A DNA stretch of 64,000 bases from Polaribacter sp. NJDZ03 (GCF_019263805.1 NZ_CP079195.1:2336001-2400000); one strand, 5' to 3'; positions 44,301 through 51,977 are shown, counted from the stretch's first letter. The notes: generated by a model not told the origin, from the sequence alone. A program made the numbers and translations.

Positions 44301-46898
44301 TTCATCTGTAAAGAAAGAACCATACCTATTTCCTTCTGGAGATTTTAAACCTACAAAAGAAGTAAAAGGCGCATATTTTTTAGTGAAAGCATCTATAGAA
44401 AAATCGCCTCCGTTCTCAAATGCTCTTACCAAAAACTGCACATTTAACATACCCGGAGCATTTTTACCAATACTTAATTTACTATCAATTTTTGCTATTC
44501 CGTTTGCATCTAATTTCCCTTCAAAAATATTTATTTCTTCGGATGAAAATTCTCTTGATGGATCTGTAAAAACATATTCTTTGTAATTTTCAAAGCCATA
44601 ATTTGCCGTAGAAACTTTTGCTTTAATTTCTGCTTTTAGATTTTTTGCAGGTGTTCCGTGCAACCATTTTACGTCTAAAGTTCCGTTAATTGGTTTGTTA
44701 CTTGCTAAAACCTCATCACCAAAATCTACTTTAATTTTTAAACGATTTGGTTTTACAGTTTCTATTTTTAAACTCTGATAAAACTTTGCCCCACCCACAG
44801 AAATTTTAGCATTGTAGTTTCCTGTTTTTGCCTCTTGAGTAGTTGAAAAAGTAAACTTGTAAAAATTATTTAAGTTTTCTGATGTTACTTTTTTATATAC
44901 CAATTTTCCGCTTGGGTCTGTAACTTCTAATTTTACAGGATGGTTTTTTGGCAACTTATTATCGGCATCATTTAGCATAAAAGTTAAATGAACAGCATCT
45001 CCTGGGCGCCAAACTCCACGTTCTCCATAGATATACCCTTTTAAGCCTTTTTCGGTTTTGCTACCAGCAACATCAAACTTGCTTAAAGACAAAGAATTTC
45101 CGTCGAACAATCGAATGTATCCTTTATTATTCCCTTTTGAAACGACTGCAAAAGCTACAGCTTTAGGAGTCTCAATATTAGCAAGTCCTTCTGAATCTGT
45201 TTTGGTAGACAAAATTTCTTGTTGCTGAAAATTGAATAATTTTATGGTTGCTCTTGCTTGCGGTTTTGTGTTTAAAATATTTGTTACAGCAAAGAAATAA
45301 GAATTATTAGTTCCTTTTTTTGCAATGATTCCTAAGTTTGATGCTAATAAATTCTGAGTTACATCTTTATAGTAATAATAAGAATCTGAACAAGGATTGT
45401 CTCTTTCTTGCCAATTATAATTACGGTCTTTATAATCGTATAATTTGTTATCCCAATACAACTCTTCTCTTGCTTCTTCGTCTTCTATTTTACTTAAATC
45501 GTCATACTTTTCATCTTCGAATTTATCTGAATTTGTATTCGAATTTTCATTCTCTGAACAGGTATAAAACACCTGATTTTTATTATAACTTAATTCTACT
45601 CTATAAATTGCTCCAGGTTCAGCCTCAAACATTTTAGATAAATCTACACTATAGGCTTTCCATTTCTGCGTGTTATTTACTTTGTTATCAATTAATGTAA
45701 TTGTTTTCTTAGCAACACGCCTACCAACTCGTTTAATCTGATATTCATTATTACTGTTCATGCTATTTTCTTGCAAAAATTGCAACACATTGTCTTCGTA
45801 AATTTTAATAATTCTAACGTCTACTTCTTTTACGTTTATGGCTTCGAAGTTGAACTTTAAATCTTTAGAATTTGGTAAAATAGTTCCGCTACTTATCGCT
45901 CTTATTTCTGGTTTCTTTTGATCGAAAGTGATGGTTTCTTTATAAGCATCTTTTAATCTATAATTGTCAGAATTTTTGATTCCCTGAAAAACAGATACCA
46001 AAACAGCACCTTGAAACTTATTTTCTGAAAATACTTTTAACTCGTTTCCGTTGACAATAAAACGTGGTTTTTTTTCATTTTTAATAGTTACCAAACCATC
46101 AAAATTTTGCTGTTTTTTAAGTTGATCAGAAAAGTTGATAGTAATATACTGCTCAGAAGTATTGTTTATCTTTAAACTAAGTACTTTAAAATTATTCTTA
46201 CCAGGAATAAGAACTTCATTTTCACCTTTAGACTCGGCATTTATAGTTTTTCCATCCCAAGAAATGGTTAATTGAGAATCTTCTACAAAACGTTGGATGC
46301 TGTCTATTTTAAATTCGAAAACCTTTCCGTTTTTGTAGGATTCATTCCAAACGATGTTTTTTGATGTTCCATTTTGAGAAGCACTTATTAATTTTTTAGC
46401 ATTTTCTAATAAAATAATATCTGCAGATTTTACAACTCCTTCTAAATATTGAAATTCTTTAGAATACGATTGTAAATTATTGGTTTGAACATTAAAATTA
46501 GGCGTAATTGTTTTAAATTGAAATGTGTAATCTTTAAAACCTTGAGGCGTGTCTTTATAAATTTCTTCCAGTTTTACAGAAACACTATATTCTGTATCTG
46601 CACTTAAAACCTCATCCGGAATAAAAATAAAAGCGTGTTTATTTACCGTTTTAATAGTACCATTTACATGTGGTTTTACAAAAATAATTTCAGTTGAAAT
46701 TTCTTGGTTTGCTTCCCAACCTTCTACTTCTTTGGCAAGGTTTACTTCTATATTATTTGCAACAGAAACCACTCCGGATGTAGTGTAACTTATGTATTCT
46801 TTAAACTTAAAAATGTTATCTGTTTTAACTTCTTCTTTTTTACAAGAGAAAATTAACAGCAAAATTGAGATTGTTAAAAGTAAATTTTTCTTTTTCAT
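41349..46898 (-). CDS. Alpha-2-macroglobulin family lipoprotein
   Basis: About 1849 residues from the ATG at 46898 (MKKKNLLLTISILLLIFSC, lipobox Cys; the ATG at 46919 adds seven). A string of macroglobulin domains follows, including an MG1/bait region, with GYIYGERGVWRPGDAVHLTF marking the typical A2M_N2 segment. The internal thioester motif is intact as CVEQ in YPHGCVEQTTSG, around residue 1408, followed by the helical TED domain with GGLSYWMGE. Bacterial homologues trap invading proteases in the envelope and are usually linked to pbpC, as here, which may repair the damaged wall. It is one of the longest genes in the window and carries no visible frameshift. Confidence 0.93.
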   Translation of the reverse strand: MKKKNLLLTISILLLIFSCKKEEVKTDNIFKFKEYISYTTSGVVSVANNIEVNLAKEVEGWEANQEISTEIIFVKPHVNGTIKTVNKHAFIFIPDEVLSADTEYSVSVKLEEIYKDTPQGFKDYTFQFKTITPNFNVQTNNLQSYSKEFQYLEGVVKSADIILLENAKKLISASQNGTSKNIVWNESYKNGKVFEFKIDSIQRFVEDSQLTISWDGKTINAESKGENEVLIPGKNNFKVLSLKINNTSEQYITINFSDQLKKQQNFDGLVTIKNEKKPRFIVNGNELKVFSENKFQGAVLVSVFQGIKNSDNYRLKDAYKETITFDQKKPEIRAISSGTILPNSKDLKFNFEAINVKEVDVRIIKIYEDNVLQFLQENSMNSNNEYQIKRVGRRVAKKTITLIDNKVNNTQKWKAYSVDLSKMFEAEPGAIYRVELSYNKNQVFYTCSENENSNTNSDKFEDEKYDDLSKIEDEEAREELYWDNKLYDYKDRNYNWQERDNPCSDSYYYYKDVTQNLLASNLGIIAKKGTNNSYFFAVTNILNTKPQARATIKLFNFQQQEILSTKTDSEGLANIETPKAVAFAVVSKGNNKGYIRLFDGNSLSLSKFDVAGSKTEKGLKGYIYGERGVWRPGDAVHLTFMLNDADNKLPKNHPVKLEVTDPSGKLVYKKVTSENLNNFYKFTFSTTQEAKTGNYNAKISVGGAKFYQSLKIETVKPNRLKIKVDFGDEVLASNKPINGTLDVKWLHGTPAKNLKAEIKAKVSTANYGFENYKEYVFTDPSREFSSEEINIFEGKLDANGIAKIDSKLSIGKNAPGMLNVQFLVRAFENGGDFSIDAFTKKYAPFTSFVGLKSPEGNRYGSFFTDENQTFSVVSVDEKGSPVKRDEIEVEVYKIEWRWWWSSSDDNLSRYTSSTYNKPYKTLKISTNSKGNGSFNLNIPERDRGRFLIRVIDKKSGHATGRTAYFYKNWWQNSGSDNKEAAKMLVFSADKEKYNVGETAKITFPSGSEGHALISIENGTKVLETKWVKTTKGNTSVEIPINKNMAPNVFVNISLLQPHQVSENDLPIRLFGVIPLLVEDESTKLEPQISMPDELQPEKEFTVKVSEKNNKAMTYTLAVVEEGLLDLTRFKTPNAFDVFYAREGLGVKTWDIFDDVIGAYSGSVDQVFAIGGDGSAAAAKNRKANRFKPVVKFIGPFYLKKGNTASHKITLPNYIGSVRTMVVAGDVTNEAFGNAEKAVPVKKPLMVLATLPRKLSPKEKVTLPITIFAMDKKVKNVTIEVKTSNGIAVIGHKTQKLNFEKPDEKMVYFEMDVLKANGINTVEIIASGNGEKATYKVELDVVNPNPITSKIVDATVEGNQSQTINFDTFGVEGSNTAMLELSTIPQINFSGRLEYLIQYPHGCVEQTTSGVFPQLFLNDIFDLTSDKKRQIQENIENGIKRLGNFQQANGGLSYWMGESETDDWGTTYAGHFMLEAAKKGFVLPLTFKSDFIRYQKNAARNWRPDYRNNYTDLAQAYRLYTLALAGSPDLSAMNRMREFKQISNDAKWRLAAAYALAGQKEASLEIMNTANINFTTSKYNYYSYGSVDRNRAMALETMLITDHKDIKEVAKSIAKELSGSKWMSTQSTAYSLLAIGKMVVKNGGKAINLEYTNNGKKVAVDTQSSMVQRTVQVKNGANSFTIKNEDNNVVFARIINSGQLPLGDEITESRGLSASVQYVDLQGKPININDLKQGQDFVAKIIVSNPKNETVKDIALTQVFPSGWEIVNTRFTDFGTTTKSEARYTDIRDDRVNFYFDLNQQSNKAETKTFTVLLNAAYLGNYYLPGIQVEAMYDHDYLVRTKGRWIEVIK

Positions 46899-47003
46899 AG
46901 TAATTGTATTTGTAAACACAGCTCAAAAATAAGGATTAGGATTAACCTGAACATAACTGTTTAGTATTCGCTATGGTTTATTTAGTATTCGTTAAAAACA
47001 TAG

Positions 47004-47034
47004 AAAAACCCCAATCTAAAAGATTGGGGTTTTT
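47004..47034 (-). terminator. Intrinsic terminator next to a tRNA-Cys relic
   Basis: AAAAACCCCAATC pairs with GATTGGGGTTTTT over a loop of a few bases. The same arms recur at the intact tRNA-Cys (49312-49344). It lies downstream of the minus-strand small membrane protein gene at 47125. Confidence 0.85.
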
Positions 47035-47060
47035 GTAAGTGTCTAGTAGTTCACTTTAAG
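47035..47060 (-). pseudogene. Possible degraded 3' end of a tRNA-Cys gene
   Basis: Immediately beside the terminator the sequence reads TTTTTG, three variable bases and GTGTCTAG, then further tRNA-like T-arm bases with changes. The intact tRNA-Cys has TTTTTGGAGGTGTCTAGCGG at the same spacing from its own terminator. The match covers the acceptor 3' strand; the T loop is largely lost. It reads as a tRNA fragment left by integration or duplication and decay. Confidence 0.45.
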
Positions 47061-47124
47061 ATCATTTATACCAAAAAAAGTTTAAATTAAAAAATATTAA
47101 TGGTAAACTAAATAATACCTTTTG

Positions 47125-47460
47125 TTAATTATCATTAAATATTTTATTTATTCTATTTAATATCCCAAACACCAAAATTGAAGCCACTATCTGATAAAAT
47201 ATAGAAAAAATTGCAATAAGTAAATTAGATTTAACTAATGTTACAATAAAAGTCCAGAGCAATAAAAGTCCTGCCAGATAAAGATAGGTTGTATCTTCTC
47301 CTTGAACTGCAATAACAATACATATTAAAACACCTATACCTCTAATGATTGTACCTACGCTAAATATATTGTACCCATAATTATCACTAGTATAACTCCA
47401 TAAAAAGTAACCTAAAGCAAAATAAACTATAATCCCAATTACTACTAATGCTATCACCAT
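47125..47460 (-). CDS. Small multi-pass membrane protein of unknown function
   Basis: A 111-residue protein with four predicted membrane helices at roughly 2-24, 33-52, 57-77 and 84-102, with a short polar C-terminus NRINKIFNDN. No family is recognised. It lies 4 bases downstream of the TPR protein gene, which in turn overlaps the TM2 gene, so all three are co-transcribed. The 200-base gap to the macroglobulin gene holds a terminator and the degraded tRNA-Cys. It is part of the accessory block between the intact tRNA-Cys and the relic. Confidence 0.7.
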   Translation of the reverse strand: MVIALVVIGIIVYFALGYFLWSYTSDNYGYNIFSVGTIIRGIGVLICIVIAVQGEDTTYLYLAGLLLLWTFIVTLVKSNLLIAIFSIFYQIVASILVFGILNRINKIFNDN

Positions 47461-47464
47461 ATTT

Positions 47465-48304
47465 CTAATTTTTACATAAATTTATTATTGCTTCAATTGC
47501 CTTTTCATATTTCAATTGTTTTGCTACTGACAAGCAATCACATCCTACTTCTTTTTTATTTAATTTTATCATTGATAATCCAACATAATACCAAGTTTTT
47601 TTATTTTTCTTATCAATTAAGATTGCATTATTACCATCTATTAATGCTTTTGAATACTCTCCATTTAGGTAATATGCCTCTAACCTATTAGATAATGTAA
47701 CCGCATTGTTAGGATTTAAAATATTTGCTTGTGAAAAATCAATTATTGCAGATTCGTATTTACCAATTTTAACTTTACAATATCCTCTATTACTATAAGA
47801 AAATTCTTTTTTATCTCCATATAACAATGACCTATCATAATCTAAAATAGCTCCTTCATAATCTTTATTATCAATTTTAATACTAGCTCTATTTTCGAAA
47901 TTTATTGCGTTTTTAGAATCTAATTTTAAAGCTTCGTCATAATCTTCCAAAGCTAAATTAAAATCCTTAATTTTCTCTCTTGCAGACCCTCTATTGGAGT
48001 ATGCCTCCATATAGCCCTTGTCTAATTTAATCGCATCTGAAAAATCTTCAATCGAGCCCTTAAAATCTTTTATATGCATTTTAATTAACCCAATTTTATT
48101 AAAAAGCTCCTTGTTATTTTTATAAATTAATTTTGCCTCATTTAAGACAGAAATAGATTCCTTAAATTTAAATTCTTTATTAAGATCTTTAGATTTTTTC
48201 AAATAATACTCTAAATGCCTAACCTCTTCTTTCTTTTGTGCAGATACTTCGTTAAAAGATAGAATGATTATGAAAAAAATTAAAAATGTAGTTCCTTTAT
48301 ACAT
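47465..48304 (-). CDS. Exported tetratricopeptide repeat protein
   Basis: A 279-residue protein with a signal peptide (MYKGTTFLIFFIIILSFNEVSAQ) and six or so TPR units; clear examples are AYSNRGSAREKIKDFNLAL, AINFENRASIKIDNKDYEGA and FSYSNRGYCKVKIGKYESA. The C-terminal unit carries two cysteines (VGCDCLSVAKQL). TPR units make a scaffold for protein binding, and the export signal puts it in the periplasm or on the surface. Its gene overlaps the TM2 gene start by 8 bases and precedes the small membrane protein. The codon use is more A-rich than the flanking core genes, consistent with a transferred block. Confidence 0.8.
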   Translation of the reverse strand: MYKGTTFLIFFIIILSFNEVSAQKKEEVRHLEYYLKKSKDLNKEFKFKESISVLNEAKLIYKNNKELFNKIGLIKMHIKDFKGSIEDFSDAIKLDKGYMEAYSNRGSAREKIKDFNLALEDYDEALKLDSKNAINFENRASIKIDNKDYEGAILDYDRSLLYGDKKEFSYSNRGYCKVKIGKYESAIIDFSQANILNPNNAVTLSNRLEAYYLNGEYSKALIDGNNAILIDKKNKKTWYYVGLSMIKLNKKEVGCDCLSVAKQLKYEKAIEAIINLCKN

Positions 48305-48776
48305 TTAAAATATTTTGAATTTTACTTTTAGCATAATAAGTCGACAAGTAAATTACCAGACTATCTGTATCTCCCTTACTAATCAACCTTTCCAAGTCTT
48401 TTTTGTCTTTTTCAGATTTTGCAAAATGTTTAACGATAACCTCACCCTTACCCTGTTTAATTATTTCCTTAACGTAAATTTTTGTTTTTCCTGTTTTTAT
48501 AAATTTCTTTAAAGCACTTCCAAGTTTACCTTCATCTAATAATTGTATTATTTCATCAATTTTAGCTTGATTATCATTTTTCACACTATCAAATTGTTTG
48601 TTGAAATTCATAATATCATATATCCAAAATACAATACCACCAATCAATAAAGTTAATATAGCAACGATTAAACGAATTAAAAACTTCTTAAAACTCCCTA
48701 AATAGAGTTGATGAATTCCAAATATTCCAGTTAAAGGGAAGAAAAGTAGAAGTTGAGCAATTTTTTTGTTTTTCAT
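48297..48776 (-). CDS. TM2 domain-containing membrane protein
   Basis: A 159-residue protein. Residues 1-60 form a TM2 domain: AQLLLFFPLTGIFGIHQLYL, then a charged turn and a second helix, with the family GIFGIHQLYLG motif. The remaining 100 residues are cytoplasmic, Lys-rich and probably helical (GSALKKFIKTGKTKI and others), unlike the short tails of ordinary TM2 proteins. Its gene heads the three-gene minus-strand operon and is divergent from the XRE regulator at 49030, with a 253-base gap holding repeated TTTTACTGAC boxes and a palindrome. Role unknown. Confidence 0.8.
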   Translation of the reverse strand: MKNKKIAQLLLFFPLTGIFGIHQLYLGSFKKFLIRLIVAILTLLIGGIVFWIYDIMNFNKQFDSVKNDNQAKIDEIIQLLDEGKLGSALKKFIKTGKTKIYVKEIIKQGKGEVIVKHFAKSEKDKKDLERLISKGDTDSLVIYLSTYYAKSKIQNILNV

Positions 48777-48818
48777 GTTTTTATATGTTCTTTTAAGTTC
48801 ACTTGTAAATAAAAATTA

Positions 48819-49017
48819 TTTTACTGACGGATTACCATATTTAATTAAAAAGAATCCTTTTAAATTTTTTGTAAAAATGTATATATCTTTTTAATTTTAG
48901 TTACGGGTTTCCGTAATTAAGTTTTTTTTTAGGAAAATTTCTAAAGTTATTCCTATTTCCGCGCAAATATACTAGAAAGGTATTATATATCATAACCCAA
49001 CTAGTCGTTTTACTGAC
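48819..49017. promoter_or_regulatory. Candidate operator region between TM2 operon and XRE regulator
   Basis: The direct repeat TTTTACTGAC occurs at 48819-48828 and 49008-49017, close to each divergent start codon, and a perfect-arm palindrome TTACGG-GTTT-CCGTAA lies at 48901-48916. Such paired sites are expected for an autoregulated XRE switch, but binding is not shown by sequence alone. Confidence 0.45.
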
Positions 49018-49029
49018 CTTCTTTGTAAA

Positions 49030-49254
49030 ATGATTACTGTTGAGGAGAAATATTTAAAATCTTTAGGTAAAAATATATCAAGAATGAGACGATTAAACAA
49101 TTTTAGTCAGTTAGATATTTGTGCAATAATTTCTATGGAGAAATCAAATCTATCTAGTATTGAAAATGGCAGGCAAAACCCTACTACATTAACTTTAAAA
49201 AAAATAGCCGATGCGATTGGTGTTGAGGTTAAAGATTTTTTCAACTTTGATTAA
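49030..49254 (+). CDS. XRE family helix-turn-helix regulator
   Basis: A 74-residue protein consisting of one Cro/C1-type DNA-binding domain: NISRMRRLNNFSQLDICAII, then MEKSNLSSIENGRQNP as recognition helix, and LTLKKIADAIGVEVKDFF. No sensor or peptidase domain is present. It is divergent from the TM2/TPR operon, so control of that operon and of itself is likely. It ends before the terminator shared with tRNA-Cys. Such small regulators are common on mobile segments. Confidence 0.85.
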   Translation: MITVEEKYLKSLGKNISRMRRLNNFSQLDICAIISMEKSNLSSIENGRQNPTTLTLKKIADAIGVEVKDFFNFD

Positions 49255-49311
49255 TCTTTTGTAAAACTGCAAAAAACTAACACAAAATAAAGCAAATATT
49301 TATTCCAAAAC

Positions 49312-49344
49312 AAAAAAACCCCAATCGGAATGATTGGGGTTTTT
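49312..49344. terminator. Bidirectional terminator of tRNA-Cys and the XRE gene
   Basis: AAAAAACCCCAATC pairs with GATTGGGGTTTTT. It directly abuts the encoded CCA end of the tRNA on the minus strand, and closes the XRE gene on the plus strand. Confidence 0.88.
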
Positions 49345-49346
49345 GG

Positions 49347-49417
49347 AGGTGTCTAGCGGATTCGAACCGCTGTACATGGTTTTGCAAACCATTGCCTAGC
49401 CACTCGGCCAAGACACC
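49347..49417 (-). tRNA. tRNA-Cys (anticodon GCA)
   Basis: Reverse strand, 71 bases: acceptor GGTGTCT (49417-49411) pairs with AGACACC (49354-49348), discriminator T at 49347, and the CCA end is encoded at 49346-49344. The anticodon arm is ATGGT-TTGCAAA-ACCAT, giving GCA. The T arm has GGTTCGAATCC. It is intact. The 160-base gap beyond it towards folB shows nothing else. Confidence 0.95.
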
Positions 49418-49580
49418 TTTTTATCTTAAAGAAAATTTACAATAAATTATAAATCTGTTTTTAAGGATTGCAAATTTAAGCAAATTTTAAAGGATTGCAA
49501 GTCTTTTTTTAATTTTAAAATAAAAACAAATAGTTTTTCTGCTTTTATACGTGTTCACCCACCTTTTAGTTACGTAATAT

Positions 49581-49937
49581 CTATCTCTTTTTTGTAAGAA
49601 TAATGACCACTTCTTCTACATTTCCGCCAATTGGTGGGTTAATTTTTGCCACTGCAACTTTGGCTTTTTTTACCATAGGAATTTCTTTAAACGTTCTGTC
49701 TAAGATTCTCTGAGCCACTTCTTCTAACAATTTAGAACGAATGGCCATTTCTTCTTTTACAATACGGTTTAAATGTACATAATCTACCGTGTCTGCTAAT
49801 TCATCTGTTTTAGATGATTTTTTTAAATTTGCCTTAATTTCTACATCAACGCTGTATTCTGAACCTATTTTTCCTTCTTCGTCTAAACATCCATGAAAAG
49901 CATAGAGTTTAATATTGTTTACTTGTATTATTCCCAT
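49581..49937 (-). CDS. folB: Dihydroneopterin aldolase
   Basis: A 118-residue enzyme with the family features LYAFHGCLDEEGKIG (the loop with the pterin-binding region), DTVDYVHL, the catalytic Lys in VKKAKVAVAKINPPIGG, and a Glu before it in LLEEVAQRI. It cleaves dihydroneopterin to 6-hydroxymethyl-dihydropterin and glycolaldehyde in folate synthesis. Length is normal. A -7 box TATATTTG on the minus strand lies at 49962-49955, 18 bases upstream of the start. It converges with no gene and is apparently alone; the divergent glnS lies beyond the third copy of the structured element. Confidence 0.92.
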   Translation of the reverse strand: MGIIQVNNIKLYAFHGCLDEEGKIGSEYSVDVEIKANLKKSSKTDELADTVDYVHLNRIVKEEMAIRSKLLEEVAQRILDRTFKEIPMVKKAKVAVAKINPPIGGNVEEVVIILTKKR

Positions 49938-49954
49938 TTTGTAATTTAAAAGAA

Positions 49955-49962
49955 CAAATATA
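49955..49962 (-). promoter_or_regulatory. Candidate -7 box of folB
   Basis: On the minus strand it reads TATATTTG, an exact match to the Bacteroidota TAnnTTTG element, and it lies 18 bases before the folB ATG. No clear -33 box was chosen. Confidence 0.55.
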
Positions 49963-49999
49963 GCGTTATTAACCGATTTTTATAGACTTTCTACTACTT

Positions 50000-50090
50000 G
50001 TGTTAGTGATTGAAACGGCAGCTTTTTTATCGTTTTTTTTCTAAAACGATAAAAAACTACAGTGGAAAGCACGACCCGTAGGGAAACACC
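50000..50090 (+). ncRNA. Dispersed structured intergenic element, divergent copy 3
   Basis: GTGTT (50000-50004) pairs with AACAC (50085-50089), GTG (50006-50008) with CAC (50070-50072), and TTTTTTATCG (50023-50032) with CGATAAAAAA (50047-50056). The TGATTGAA block at 50007-50014 is shared with copy 1. An extra CGACCCGTAGGG hairpin distinguishes this copy. It lies just upstream of glnS. Confidence 0.5.
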
Positions 50091-50123
50091 CAAAAAAAGC
50101 ATTTAAAAACGAGTTATTTTACG

Positions 50124-50144
50124 TAATTTTGGTGCTTAATTTTG
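50124..50144 (+). promoter_or_regulatory. Candidate -7 boxes of glnS
   Basis: TAATTTTG occurs twice, at 50124-50131 and 50137-50144. Both match TAnnTTTG; the second is 12 bases before the chosen ATG at 50156, the first 25 bases. Either could start a short-leader transcript. Confidence 0.5.
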
Positions 50145-50155
50145 TACCGAAACAG

Positions 50156-51841
50156 ATGTCTGAAGAGAAAAAATCGCTCAATTTTTTAGAGCATATTATT
50201 GAAGAGGATTTAGCAAACGGAATGCCAAAAGAAAATTTACGTTTTCGTTTTCCGCCAGAACCAAATGGGTATTTGCATATTGGTCACACCAAAGCAATCG
50301 GAATTAGTTTCGGTTTGGGTGAGACTTATAATGCACCTGTAAATTTGCGTTTTGATGATACAAACCCTGCAAAAGAAGAGCAAGAATATGTAGATGCAAT
50401 TAAGAAAGATATTTCTTGGTTGGGCTATTCTTGGGCAAATGAGTGTTATTCATCAGACTATTTTCAGCAATTGTTCGATTGGGCAGTTTTGTTGATAAAA
50501 GATGGAAAAGCATATGTAGATTCTCAATCTTCGGAAGATATGAGAGCGCAAAAAGGTACGCCAACTCAGGTTGGTACAAATAGTCCTTTTAGAAACAGAT
50601 CTGTAGCAGAAAACTTGGAATTATTCCAAGGAATGAAAGACGGGAAATTTAAGGAAGGGGAACATACTTTGCGTGCAAAAATTGACATGGAAAACCCAAA
50701 TATGTTACTACGTGATCCTTTAATGTACAGAATTATGTATAAAGATCACCATAGAACTGGTGATGCTTGGTGCATTTACCCAATGTACGATTGGACGCAT
50801 GGTGAGAGTGATTATATTGAGCAAGTTTCGCATTCTTTATGTTCTCTTGAGTTTAAACCTCACAGAGAATTGTACAATTGGTTTAGAGATACTGTTGTTA
50901 CGTATAGCAAGGAGAAATACCCAAATCCGCCAAAACAACGTGAGTTTTCTCGTTTGAATTTGAGTTACACCATTATGAGTAAACGTAAGTTGTTAACTTT
51001 GGTTGAACAAGGAATTGTTGCTGGTTGGGACGACCCAAGGATGCCTACAATTTCTGGTTTAAGAAGACGTGGTTATACTCCGGAGTCTATAAAAAGTTTT
51101 ATTGAAACTGTTGGTGTTTCTAAACGTGAAAACGTAATTGATGTAGCTCTTTTAGAGTTTAAAATTCGTGAGGATTTAAATAAGACTGCCAAAAGAGTGA
51201 TGGGAGTTTTAGACCCTATTAAAGTGGTAATTACAAATTATCCGGAAGGAAAAGAAGAGTTCTTAACCGCTGAATACAATGATTACGAAGATGGTTTTGG
51301 AACTAGAGAGGTTCCTTTTTCTAGAGAAATTTACATAGAACGTGAAGATTTTAGAGAGGAAGCGAATAAGAAATTCTTCCGTTTAAAATTAGGAAAAGAA
51401 GTGCGTTTAAAAAATGCGTATTTTATTACAGCAACTAGCTGTACTAAAGATGCTGACGGAAATATTACAGAAATACAGTGTACGTATGATCCGTTAACAA
51501 AATCTGGAATGGATACCGAAGAAAGCAAGCGTAAAGTAAAAGGTACTTTGCACTGGGTTTCTGTAAAACATGCAGTAAAAGCAGAAGTAAGAGCTTATGA
51601 CCGATTGTTTTTAGATGAAGCACCAGATTCTCATAAAGATAAAGATTTTATGGAGTTTATAAACCCAAATTCTTTAGAAATAATTACTGCTTTTGTAGAA
51701 CCTAGTTTACAAACAGCTACCATTGGTGAGCGTTTTCAGTTTCAGCGAATGGGCTATTTTAATGTTGATGATGATGCAACTTCTGATAATTTAGTGTTCA
51801 ATAAAATTGTTGGATTACGTGATTCTTGGGGAGGTCAATAA
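50156..51841 (+). CDS. glnS: Glutaminyl-tRNA synthetase
   Basis: A 561-residue class I aminoacyl-tRNA synthetase starting MSEEKKSLNFLEHI. The ATP-binding motifs are HIGH at 41-44 (FPPEPNGYLHIGHTKA) and the KMSKS counterpart TIMSKRKL around residue 280. The GWDDPRMPTISGLRRRGY segment and the C-terminal beta barrels (KEVRLKNAYFI and the GDYFNVDDD-like end) distinguish GlnRS from GluRS. I prefer the ATG at 50156 over 50129, because the extra residues cover a promoter-like box. It charges tRNA-Gln with glutamine directly, so the organism need not use the amidotransferase route for that tRNA. Essential gene. Confidence 0.97.
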   Translation: MSEEKKSLNFLEHIIEEDLANGMPKENLRFRFPPEPNGYLHIGHTKAIGISFGLGETYNAPVNLRFDDTNPAKEEQEYVDAIKKDISWLGYSWANECYSSDYFQQLFDWAVLLIKDGKAYVDSQSSEDMRAQKGTPTQVGTNSPFRNRSVAENLELFQGMKDGKFKEGEHTLRAKIDMENPNMLLRDPLMYRIMYKDHHRTGDAWCIYPMYDWTHGESDYIEQVSHSLCSLEFKPHRELYNWFRDTVVTYSKEKYPNPPKQREFSRLNLSYTIMSKRKLLTLVEQGIVAGWDDPRMPTISGLRRRGYTPESIKSFIETVGVSKRENVIDVALLEFKIREDLNKTAKRVMGVLDPIKVVITNYPEGKEEFLTAEYNDYEDGFGTREVPFSREIYIEREDFREEANKKFFRLKLGKEVRLKNAYFITATSCTKDADGNITEIQCTYDPLTKSGMDTEESKRKVKGTLHWVSVKHAVKAEVRAYDRLFLDEAPDSHKDKDFMEFINPNSLEIITAFVEPSLQTATIGERFQFQRMGYFNVDDDATSDNLVFNKIVGLRDSWGGQ

Positions 51842-51843
51842 AA

Positions 51844-51963
51844 TTTTAGTAGGCAGTTTCAGTTATCACTGTTGTGTTTAATTAGTATTCAGTGGCAGTA
51901 GCAGTATTCAGTTATCACTGTTGTGTTAAAAAGTGAATGTGAGCAGTTCTCACTGTTGTGTTT
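51844..51963. repeat. Threefold repeat with core TCACTGTTGTG
   Basis: Units starting near 51854, 51902 and 51944 share CAGT, TTCAGTTATCACTGTTGTG or a shortened form. The first two lie 48 bases apart and the third 42 bases on. They occupy the gap between glnS and the DUF6370 gene. The first unit continues the 23-base segment that is also found in the TPP riboswitch arm at 14561-14583. Confidence 0.7.
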
Positions 51964-51977
51964 TAAAATTTATAAGT

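Noticed and set aside
45338..45637. 99-codon plus-strand frame antisense to the macroglobulin gene
   Set aside because: Composition (Leu/Tyr/Asn-rich, no structure) is that of an antisense shadow, and it lies wholly within a gene with clear domains.
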